Assembly: GCA_039818665.1 (NCBI GenBank)
Contig: JBCBTJ010000049.1
Location: 1-19,879, forward strand
DNA: 19,879 bases
Reading direction: 5' to 3'
Origin: JBCBTJ01 sp039818665
GTDB lineage: Bacteria > Pseudomonadota > Alphaproteobacteria > Caulobacterales > Hyphomonadaceae
The position numbers and the translations under genes were made by a program. The notes under the pieces were generated by a model that was given only the letters and a program-made list of their open reading frames with translations, was not told where the DNA came from and did not search any database. Position 1 is the first letter of the stretch; each line of letters begins with the position of its first letter. Positions 6,970 through 13,628 of the stretch are shown piece after piece.

Positions 6970-8475
6970 ATGGGCGTCGAACTTTTCGCTGTTTTGGGGT
7001 TTTTGTTCGCCGCCTACGCCGTCGTGGGCAATGACGCGCTTCAAACGCTCGGCACGTTCATCAACTCCAACAGCCGTCTCCATTGGTTCTGGCTGTTCGT
7101 CTTCGCCGGCGCGGTGCTCGTCGTCACCTTCACGTATGGCTGGGTCATCTATGAAGGCGATCCATCCTGGGGTCGCTTGTCGAACGCCGAGAAGTACCCG
7201 GTGGTCGACATCAAGTGGTATCACACGCTGCCGCCGCTCGTTCTGTTGGTGATCACGCGCTTCGGGGTGCCGGTGTCGACTTCGTTCATGGTGCTCACGG
7301 TGTTCGCGACGCTGGCCGGCCTGTCGTCCATGCTGGTGAAGTCGCTCTCAGGCTACGCCCTCGCTTTCATTGTCGGTCTCAGCGTCTATCTCGTGGTTTC
7401 GCGCACGCTGGAACGCCACTTCCGCGAAACCGAAATCAGCGATCACGCCCCGTGGGGGCTGGCCACTGTCATGGGAACCCTGATCGGAACGGCGGTGTAC
7501 TTCATTCCGCCTCTGCTCGTGCCCGACATGCAATTCAGCCTGGAAACGTGCGTCGCCATCGCCGTCTTCGGGGTCATCATCGACATTGTCGCGTCCATGA
7601 CCGTCATCCGGTTCGACAACGCGCCGCTGTCAGCCGCCATCGCCGCGGGGGTGACCTTGGTCGGAGCCGTGGCCGCGTTCCGTTACCTGCCCGAGGCCTT
7701 CAGCCTGTTCGGCCTTTCCAAGACGCCGCTCGTCGGCGTTCTGGCAGTGATCACGTTCGGCGCGCTTTACTATGTCTCACACCATATTTCGTCCGGACGC
7801 GCGGCTTACTGGACGATCCTCCAATGGGTGACGACGGCCTACCTTTGGGGCGTTTGGCTGATCCAGGATTTCGCCAACATTTTTGTCTTTTTGCCGCGCG
7901 AGCTGACAGCGGTTGAGGGGTTCACCGCCATGCTCGCTATCTTGGCGCTGCTCGCCTACACGTTTTGGAACAAGGGCGGGCCCGTCCAGAAGATCCTGAA
8001 GGCGAAAACGGCGGTGACTGATATCCGCTCGGCCACCGTGATCGACTTCATCTACGCGTCGCTTCTCTTCTTCTTCAAAGAAGTGAGCGACCTTCCGATG
8101 TCGACGACCTTTGTCTTCCTCGGCCTGATCGCCGGCCGGGAATTTGGCTTCACGCTGGCCAACCGGGCGATGAGCCTGACCAAGGCCTGTCAGCTGTCGC
8201 TGTCGGACGCTTCCAAGGCCTATATCGGCCTGATCATCTCCATCAATATGGCTGTCGGTCTGCCGATCTTGGCGCGCGCGCTGACCGAACCTGGCTTCCA
8301 GCTCGCCGCGGCCTTGCCGAGCGCGAGCTTCCAGTCACTCATTCTCATCGGCAACGCGCTGCTGATCCCGGTTGTGTTCTACTTGATCAAGCAGGACTCG
8401 CGGCCCCGTATGGCGATCAACGCCGGCGTGCTGGCCGCCGCCGCCGGCGGGTTTGTTCTGTTTCCGCCGGGCTAG
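6970..8475 (+). CDS. PiT-like multipass permease (divergent inorganic phosphate transporter family)
   Basis: This 501-residue integral membrane protein has about 11-12 hydrophobic segments. It shows the internal duplication of the PiT (Na+/H+-phosphate symporter) family in a divergent form. The first half has GNDALQTLGT (20-29) and GVPVSTSF (99-106); the second half has QDFANIFVF (299-307) and DLPMSTTFVFLG (374-385). These correspond to the ND-x-AN and P-x-STT signature pairs of PiT proteins. A soluble loop around 62-82 and another around 335-357 break the helices. The ATG at 6970 is chosen because it opens directly into the first helix; a GTG at 6901 would add a polar leader. The Shine-Dalgarno is weak (GGGGG region). 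Phosphate as substrate is inference; other oxyanions are possible. It converges on a DM13 lipoprotein six bases away. Confidence 0.65.
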   Translation: MGVELFAVLGFLFAAYAVVGNDALQTLGTFINSNSRLHWFWLFVFAGAVLVVTFTYGWVIYEGDPSWGRLSNAEKYPVVDIKWYHTLPPLVLLVITRFGVPVSTSFMVLTVFATLAGLSSMLVKSLSGYALAFIVGLSVYLVVSRTLERHFRETEISDHAPWGLATVMGTLIGTAVYFIPPLLVPDMQFSLETCVAIAVFGVIIDIVASMTVIRFDNAPLSAAIAAGVTLVGAVAAFRYLPEAFSLFGLSKTPLVGVLAVITFGALYYVSHHISSGRAAYWTILQWVTTAYLWGVWLIQDFANIFVFLPRELTAVEGFTAMLAILALLAYTFWNKGGPVQKILKAKTAVTDIRSATVIDFIYASLLFFFKEVSDLPMSTTFVFLGLIAGREFGFTLANRAMSLTKACQLSLSDASKAYIGLIISINMAVGLPILARALTEPGFQLAAALPSASFQSLILIGNALLIPVVFYLIKQDSRPRMAINAGVLAAAAGGFVLFPPG

Positions 8476-8481
8476 GCGGTC

Positions 8482-9222
8482 CTAAAGGTCCGCCGCGCTC
8501 CAAAGCTTCGAGAACTGCTCGCAATGGATGAGCACGGAGCTGAAGGAGGACAAGTCAGTCCCGTCCGGGATCGTGTAACTCTGCGCGCCCCGGTTGCTCG
8601 AAAGCTCCGCCACGAGCCGCGATCCATTCGTGGCGTTGTCGCCGTTCGCATCGGCGGCCGACAGCGGAGACAGGAAAATCTTCAAATCGGGCGCGCTTCG
8701 CGTCTGAAACTCGTCGTCCAGCACGACGGTCAGCACGCCGTTCGCTTCGACAATGCTCCAAGTGCCGCGAGAGCGTTGGGATTTCCGCGTCCAGCTTCCC
8801 GAATGCAGCGTGACCGGCCGTGTGGGGGCGGCCGCCTCAACGGTGTCGGCGACCTGCTCGACGGTGGCCTCGACCGTCTCTTGCGCGGTTTCGGTGGCGG
8901 CCTCGGCGATCTCAACCATATCGTCGCCAATCGACGCCGCGCCCGCTTCCGGAACCTCAGCGACCTCACTGACGGCCTCCGTCGCGTCTTCGACGATTTC
9001 GGCGCTCGCCGCCTCAGCCAGCGTCGCGCCTGTTTCATTGACGTCGTCTAGCGCGACAACTTCCACCGGCGTGACCGGGGCCGGTTCGGCGTCGTGTTCA
9101 GGCGCGAGATCTTCCGTCGGCGCTTCGGCGATATCGGTGTCGGCCTCAGCTCCGGGCGCTTCGGTCGGTCCTGAGCAGGCTGCGGCGAATCCCGCGGCGA
9201 AAACAGCGTAGCGAATCTTCAT
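8482..9222 (-). CDS. DM13-domain lipoprotein with Ala/Glu/Val-rich linker
   Basis: The 246-residue product has a short signal sequence ending in FAAAC (Cys16), a slightly non-canonical lipobox, then about 115 residues of acidic Ala/Glu/Val/Thr-rich low-complexity sequence (20-133). This is followed by a C-terminal DM13 domain (about 137-246). DM13 features are SGSWTRKSQRSRGTWSI, VVLDDEFQTRSAPDLKIFLS (166-185), AQSYTIPDGTDLSSFSSVLI and the near-invariant Cys in IHCEQF (C234). The domain has been proposed to act in extracytoplasmic redox or electron transfer, but its biochemical role is not settled. The linker has a near-heptad pattern suggesting helix. It should be anchored in the cell envelope. 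The neighbouring methyltransferase is on the same strand, 86 bases upstream. Confidence 0.8.
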   Translation of the reverse strand: MKIRYAVFAAGFAAACSGPTEAPGAEADTDIAEAPTEDLAPEHDAEPAPVTPVEVVALDDVNETGATLAEAASAEIVEDATEAVSEVAEVPEAGAASIGDDMVEIAEAATETAQETVEATVEQVADTVEAAAPTRPVTLHSGSWTRKSQRSRGTWSIVEANGVLTVVLDDEFQTRSAPDLKIFLSPLSAADANGDNATNGSRLVAELSSNRGAQSYTIPDGTDLSSFSSVLIHCEQFSKLWSAADL

Positions 9223-9308
9223 CCTGGGAGGTCCCCTTAGGTTGCTGTCCGAGTTCCTAGCGCTGCGGCCCGCGCCCGCCCAGAGACCTCACGGTCTTAT
9301 GACGTAAC

Positions 9309-10373
9309 CTAGCCCCGCCGCCAGCGCGCGATCTTCGTCAGAAACGCTGTGGACCCGCCTTCCGAAACGAAGCCTGCCGCTTCGATCTCGGCGGCGAGAT
9401 CGGCTTTCAGATAGCCCTTGTAATAAGGCTCATGGAATCCCTCTGGAAAGTACTCCAATAGACCATCGAGCGCGGGATTATCCCCGAATTGCAGACTGTC
9501 CGCGAAGACGAAGAGGCCGCCCGGCTTTAGCACGCGCGCGATCTCCTCGAACACGGCGGGGCGGACGCGCGGGGGCAGTTCATGGAATAGATAGACCGAC
9601 ACAACCAAGTCCTGACTGGCGTCTTCGATCGGCATGGCCTCCGCCGCGCCTTCGACAATGTCGGCCTGAGCCCAATTTGATACAGCGCGCCGAGCCTTCT
9701 CGGCGTAGTTTGGCGAGAGATCGAGCCCGGTCGCTTGCAGCTTCGGATACGCTGAGAGGATCTGGGCGAGAAACCGCCCCGTGCCGCAAGCCACATCGAG
9801 AAGCGCGACTTGGCGCTGATCCCGGCCCTTCAGCTCACGCGCGATCTCGGCGAGCGCGGCCCGGCGCATTGCATCGGCGGCTCCGGCGAACAGGGTTTCA
9901 ACCTGCGTATCGTAGATCCGCGCGCTGTCGTCTGACAGCCATCCGTCAGATTGATAGTGAAAGTTCTGCCGGTAATAGGCGGGAAACCGGTCAGCGGCCA
10001 CTTGCGCGCGGACCTCCGCACCATCGCGAGCCACACGGCGGCGGTCCACCTCTGGCACATCGGCCAGAAACGCTCTCGATGATCTGAGCGCTCGGCCCAG
10101 ATCGCGAAGGCGGACATCGTTGGGCGCAGGGTAGAGCCCGTCCTCAACATTGCGCCGGTCTTGAACGAAAAGATCTAGAAACGCACGGCGAAGCGCCGCC
10201 GTATCCGGCGGGCCTTTCTCAGCACGGAAAGGCGCTTCGCCCGGCCGGTTGAAGCCGCCCGCCCGCCGTCGCGCGGCGGTGTAGTGCGCGCTGTACCAGG
10301 CCGACCGCAGTCCTTGGGCGGCCGCATAGCGCGCGCGGCCCAGGGTCTTGTTCGTCTCGTCTAAAAGTCCCAT
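9309..10373 (-). CDS. Class I SAM-dependent methyltransferase with long N-terminal extension
   Basis: This is a 354-residue methyltransferase. The SAM-binding Rossmann core begins at about 188 with motif I LLDVACGTGR (191-200), the acidic strand-2 end TGLDLS (215-220), EGAAEAMPIEDASQDLVVSV (motif II/III, 241-260) and VLKPGGLFVF (281-290). The first 180 residues form a separate region with NFHYQSDGWLSDD (137-149) and YDTQVETLFAG (154-164), a module I associate with one subfamily of membrane-associated or plant/cyanobacterial-type methyltransferases. The start at 10373 (MGLLDETNKT) is chosen over 10427 because the upstream residues are low quality; the Shine-Dalgarno is weak. Substrate is unknown. 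It diverges from the glycine-zipper gene. Confidence 0.85.
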   Translation of the reverse strand: MGLLDETNKTLGRARYAAAQGLRSAWYSAHYTAARRRAGGFNRPGEAPFRAEKGPPDTAALRRAFLDLFVQDRRNVEDGLYPAPNDVRLRDLGRALRSSRAFLADVPEVDRRRVARDGAEVRAQVAADRFPAYYRQNFHYQSDGWLSDDSARIYDTQVETLFAGAADAMRRAALAEIARELKGRDQRQVALLDVACGTGRFLAQILSAYPKLQATGLDLSPNYAEKARRAVSNWAQADIVEGAAEAMPIEDASQDLVVSVYLFHELPPRVRPAVFEEIARVLKPGGLFVFADSLQFGDNPALDGLLEYFPEGFHEPYYKGYLKADLAAEIEAAGFVSEGGSTAFLTKIARWRRG

Positions 10374-10536
10374 CGCTCGAATGTGGCGCTCCAGGCGCCG
10401 CTGTCCACCCTGGAACGCGAATACCAACGCCTAATCACGCATTTGCATGATTTCGGCCTTCAGGCTGCGTTCAGACGAGGCTTGTCAGGATTGGTTCAAG
10501 TTCAGCCCCGTGGGGCGCAGACTAGGAGACAAGCCC
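10374..10536. promoter_or_regulatory. Divergent intergenic region, methyltransferase/glycine-zipper gene
   Basis: These 163 bases separate two divergent start codons and should carry both promoters. The right side ends in a good Shine-Dalgarno (AGGAGA) before the ATG at 10537. I see no clear operator, riboswitch or strong sigma-70 hexamer pair. Confidence 0.35.
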
Positions 10537-11277
10537 ATGCGTCGCTACGTCATTTCAGGCATCGCCGCGCTCGCGTTCGCCGGAACCGCGGCCGCCGACT
10601 GCAACCGCTCAAACGGCGGCGACGCGATCGCCGGCGCTCTCATCGGCGGCGCGATCGGCGCGATCGTAGGGGACGCGATCGACGATAGCGGCCGCAAAGG
10701 CTATCGCCATCACGGCTTCCACGGCCATCGCGGTTTTCACCGTGGACGTGGCTACCACCGCGGCCGCCATTATCATGGCCGGCGCGGATTTCGCGGGCGC
10801 GACAGCGACACTGGTCTGATCGCGGGCGCGATTATCGGCGGCATCGCCGGGGCGGCGATTGCGTCAGACGCTGGCAAGCCGTGCAATCGCGGCACGAAAG
10901 TCTACGGTCCGCCGCACCACGACTCCTTTAGTTATAATACGGGTCATTCGGGTTACGATCGCGGCTTCCGCGACACGCGCGACGCCGGCTACGGCGAGCC
11001 TGACGATGACGAGCTTTATGGCGGCGAACAGGGCGACGGCCTGCGCCAGGGCGAGGTCTTCTACGATGCGGACGCCTACCAGGCCCAACGCTTCGCGCCG
11101 CCGCCGACCGAGACCGCACAGCGGACCAGCTTGCGCACCGGCGGCGCGATCATCCCGGCGGCGCCGGTCTGCGAATGGACCTATCGCATGGTGCGCTATT
11201 CCAACGGCGCCGAGGTCAGCGAGCCGGTTCAGCTGTGCCAAAACCCCTACACAAACGAGTGGGAGATCGCCGGCTAA
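10537..11277 (+). CDS. Secreted double glycine-zipper protein with His/Arg/Gly-rich segment
   Basis: This 246-residue exported protein is of unknown function. A signal peptide (1-20, cleavage after AAA) is followed by a glycine zipper GDAIAGALIGGAIGAIVGDA (28-47), a strongly basic His/Gly/Arg/Tyr/Phe-rich stretch (52-88), and then a second glycine zipper GLIAGAIIGGIAGAAIASDA (93-112). An acidic Gly/Asp/Tyr-rich region (139-182) and a C-terminal module CEWTYRMVRYSNGAEVSEPVQLC (212-234, two Cys likely disulfide-bonded) complete it. Such glycine-zipper proteins usually associate with the outer membrane. The ATG at 10537 has AGGAGA just upstream and gives the signal peptide; upstream codons in frame are discarded. 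Its stop overlaps that of tlyA by four bases. Confidence 0.82.
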   Translation: MRRYVISGIAALAFAGTAAADCNRSNGGDAIAGALIGGAIGAIVGDAIDDSGRKGYRHHGFHGHRGFHRGRGYHRGRHYHGRRGFRGRDSDTGLIAGAIIGGIAGAAIASDAGKPCNRGTKVYGPPHHDSFSYNTGHSGYDRGFRDTRDAGYGEPDDDELYGGEQGDGLRQGEVFYDADAYQAQRFAPPPTETAQRTSLRTGGAIIPAAPVCEWTYRMVRYSNGAEVSEPVQLCQNPYTNEWEIAG

Positions 11278-12008
11278 CCCCGTCTGGCGTAAAGCAGGCG
11301 CTCTTTGTTCCCGTCTGCGCCGGTGATCGGGCTCGGCTCCCAACCGATCACCGGCCAGCCCGCAGCCTGCAACCACTCCGAGAGCGCCGCGGCTGAGCGA
11401 TCAGCCGCGGCCTCGTCTGTTACGACGCCGCCTTTGCCGACAAACGCGCGTCCGACCTGGAACTGCGGCTTGAACAACGCGATCAACTCCGCTTCCGCGG
11501 TCGACAGAGACAGCGGACGCGCAAGCAGTTTTTCCAGGCCGATGAAACTGACGTCGCAGACCACCAGGCTAGGCGGGTTCGCCACCGCACCGCGATCAAG
11601 ACGCCGCGCATCTGTCCCTTCTAGCGAAACCATGCGCGGATCGGACGCGATCGACTGGTGAAGCTGGCCATGCCCGACATCCACGGCGTAGATGCGCGCC
11701 GCACCGCGCCTCAGCATCGCGTCTGAAAACCCGCCGGTCGACGCACCGATATCCAAACATGTCCGGTCGGCGGGATCGACGCCGAACGCGTTCAAGGCGT
11801 GCGAGAGCTTCAGTCCGCCCCTGGAGACATACGGATGCGCCGGCGTCGCTTCAATCCGCGCGGCGACGTCAATGAGTTGCGACGGCTTGACGACCAAGAC
11901 GCCATCGGCGGACACGCCGCCCGCCTCGATCGCTGCCCGCGCCGCGGCGCGGCTATCGAAAAAACCGCGTTCCACCAAGATCCGATCTGCACGGGACCGT
12001 TCCGACAC
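11274..12008 (-). CDS. tlyA: TlyA family RNA methyltransferase (S4 + FtsJ-like domains)
   Basis: This 244-residue protein has an N-terminal S4 RNA-binding domain (about 3-60, RADRILVERGFFDSRAAARA) and an FtsJ/RrmJ-like SAM methyltransferase domain. The latter carries HPYVSRGGLKLSHAL (58-71), motif I CLDIGASTGGFSDAML (84-99), YAVDVGHGQL (107-116), VCDVSFIGLEKL and ALFKPQFQVGR. TlyA enzymes 2'-O-methylate cytidines in 16S and/or 23S rRNA; the old name hemolysin A is misleading. No ATG gives a sensible N-terminus, so I chose GTG at 12008, with GAGG overlapping the stop of a 30-codon upstream frame. In many alphaproteobacteria tlyA follows dxs; here dxs is absent and the next upstream gene is divergent. 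Confidence 0.92.
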   Translation of the reverse strand: MSERSRADRILVERGFFDSRAAARAAIEAGGVSADGVLVVKPSQLIDVAARIEATPAHPYVSRGGLKLSHALNAFGVDPADRTCLDIGASTGGFSDAMLRRGAARIYAVDVGHGQLHQSIASDPRMVSLEGTDARRLDRGAVANPPSLVVCDVSFIGLEKLLARPLSLSTAEAELIALFKPQFQVGRAFVGKGGVVTDEAAADRSAAALSEWLQAAGWPVIGWEPSPITGADGNKERLLYARRG

Positions 12009-12015
12009 GCCGGCC

Positions 12016-12108
12016 TCAGAGACCCGTCTCGAGGCTGTCGTGCGAAGCGATCGCCGCGCCGGCCCCGCCCAGCATGATCGAGGCCTTCCAACTGTTCGAC
12101 GCCGCCAT
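12016..12108 (-). CDS. Possible 30-residue leader peptide upstream of tlyA
   Basis: An ATG at 12108 opens a 30-codon frame (MAASNSWKASIMLGGAGAAI, then ASHDSLETGL) ending in TGA at 12016, seven bases before the tlyA GTG. The Shine-Dalgarno of tlyA (GAGG) overlaps this stop, which would suit translational coupling. GGAGG occurs about 17 bases before the ATG, farther than ideal. It has no recognised relative and could be chance open frame in GC-rich DNA. Confidence 0.22.
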   Translation of the reverse strand: MAASNSWKASIMLGGAGAAIASHDSLETGL

Positions 12109-12279
12109 TGTGAGTCCGCCCGCTCGCCTCCAGTTTCGCGATTTATTCTAGGCCACGCTCGCGCCGACGCCATGGCAGCGCGGCGATCACTTATCTGACC
12201 CGGAGTTCAAACTATCATTGCGCCGCGCTTGTTGAGGCTTAAGCTGGAGCGAGGTCAACAGCGCGCACGAAGAGACCCC

Positions 12280-13152
12280 ATGCCCGAAACAAACTATGTC
12301 TCGCCCGCCAAAGTCGAGGACGCCGTGGCGGCGCTCGCCGCCGCGAACGGCGACGCGCGCATCCTCGCCGGCGGCACCGATCTCATTGTCCAAATGCGAT
12401 CCGGCAGTGTCCGCCCGCGATTGATCGTCGACATCAAGCGGATTGACGAAACGCGTCAGATCACAGCGAAAGACGGCGCCTTCACCATCGGCGCCGCGGT
12501 CACGGGCGCCGAGCTCAGCGCGAGTTCAGACTTTCGCGACGCTTGGCCGGGTATTGTCGAGGCGATGGATCTGATCGGCTCACAGCAGATTCAGGGGCGT
12601 GCATCGCCCGGTGGAAACCTCTGCAACGCATCGCCGGCCGCCGACAGCGCGCCGGCTTTGATCGCCGCGGGCGCGGTATGCAACATCGCCGGGCCAGGCG
12701 GCCGGCGCGCGATCCCCGCCGAGGAGATGGTGCTCGCGCCCGGACGCACGGCGCTGGAGACCGGCGAGTTCCTCGTCAGTTTCGACATCCCGAAACCCGC
12801 CCCGCGCACCGGCGACGCTTATCTGCGCCTTATTCCCCGCACCGAGATGGATATCGCCGTTGTCGGCGCGGCTGTCTGTTTGTCCGTGGACGATGGCGGG
12901 GTCTGCAAGGCGGCGAAAGTCGTTTTGGGCGCTGTGGCGCCAACCCAAGTGATCGTTCCAGACGGGGCGGCCGCGCTCGTCGGAACCAGCCTAGACGAGA
13001 CGGCCCTGGAAAAGCTTGCAACGGCCGCCAGCGCCGCATGCGACCCCGTGAACGACAAACGGGGCACGATCGAGTACCGCAAAAAGGTGGCGGGCGTGCT
13101 CGCACGGCGCGCCGCGGTGAAAGCAATGGGACGGGCGACAGCACGATCATGA
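12280..13152 (+). CDS. Molybdenum hydroxylase FAD-binding (medium, CoxM-like) subunit
   Basis: This is the 290-residue FAD subunit of a xanthine-oxidase-family molybdenum hydroxylase, passing electrons from the iron-sulfur subunit to FAD and onward. The pyrophosphate-binding AGGTDL is at 30-35, the second FAD motif appears as SPGGNLCNASPAADSAP (109-125), and the C-terminal domain carries LIPRTEMDIAVVGAAV followed by the usual KGTIEYR-like element (KRGTIEYRKKVAG). At 290 residues it lacks the 4Fe-4S insertion of 4-hydroxybenzoyl-CoA reductase. The ATG at 12280 is preceded by GAAGAGA; a TTG at 12229 is less likely. It is first in an M-S-L operon, and its TGA overlaps the next ATG (ATGA). Confidence 0.92.
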   Translation: MPETNYVSPAKVEDAVAALAAANGDARILAGGTDLIVQMRSGSVRPRLIVDIKRIDETRQITAKDGAFTIGAAVTGAELSASSDFRDAWPGIVEAMDLIGSQQIQGRASPGGNLCNASPAADSAPALIAAGAVCNIAGPGGRRAIPAEEMVLAPGRTALETGEFLVSFDIPKPAPRTGDAYLRLIPRTEMDIAVVGAAVCLSVDDGGVCKAAKVVLGAVAPTQVIVPDGAAALVGTSLDETALEKLATAASAACDPVNDKRGTIEYRKKVAGVLARRAAVKAMGRATARS

Positions 13153-13625
13153 CGAAAACCCACGTCACAACGACGGTGAACGACGAGCCGGCGGAGTTCC
13201 TCTGCAATCCGGAGCAAACGCTGCTGGACGTGCTGCGCGACGAGCTGGGCCTGACGGGCACCAAGGAAGGGTGTTCCTCGGGCGACTGCGGCGCCTGCAG
13301 CGTGATTCTCGATGGCGACGTGGTCTGCGCGTGCCTGGTGCTCGGTGTCGAGGCCCAAGGGCGATCCGTCGAGACCATCGAGAACATGGCCACCGGGGAC
13401 GCCCTGCATCCCCTGCAGCAGCGCTTCCTGGAGAGCGCGGCGCTGCAGTGCGGCTTTTGCACGCCGGGCTTCCTCCTGGCCGCCAAAGCTCTGCTCGACC
13501 GGAACGCGGATCCGACCGAGACCGAGATCCGATACTGGCTCGCCGGCAATCTTTGCCGCTGCACGGGCTATGACAAAATCATCCGCGCGGTTCAGGACGC
13601 CGCCGCGGACTTGAGAGGAGCCTGA
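13149..13625 (+). CDS. Molybdenum hydroxylase 2Fe-2S (small, CoxS-like) subunit
   Basis: This 158-residue subunit carries two [2Fe-2S] clusters linking the molybdenum centre to FAD. The plant-ferredoxin-type cluster uses C42, C47, C50 and C62 (GCSSGDCGAC, then C62 in CACL). The second cluster in the four-helix domain uses C101 and C104 (QCGFCTPG) and C136 and C138 (NLCRCTGY). All eight ligands are present, so the subunit should be functional. It has no Tat signal or N-terminal extension, so the complex is expected in the cytoplasm. It overlaps the FAD subunit gene by four bases, and the large subunit starts three bases after its stop behind a GAGAGGAG ribosome-binding site. Confidence 0.95.
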   Translation: MTKTHVTTTVNDEPAEFLCNPEQTLLDVLRDELGLTGTKEGCSSGDCGACSVILDGDVVCACLVLGVEAQGRSVETIENMATGDALHPLQQRFLESAALQCGFCTPGFLLAAKALLDRNADPTETEIRYWLAGNLCRCTGYDKIIRAVQDAAADLRGA

Positions 13626-13628
13626 GCT

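Noticed and set aside
8475..8494. Hairpin between the convergent permease and DM13 genes as a bidirectional terminator
   Set aside because: GGCGGTCC and GGTCCGCC pair with a central T-T mismatch, but no T-tract follows on either strand; the structure may be incidental.
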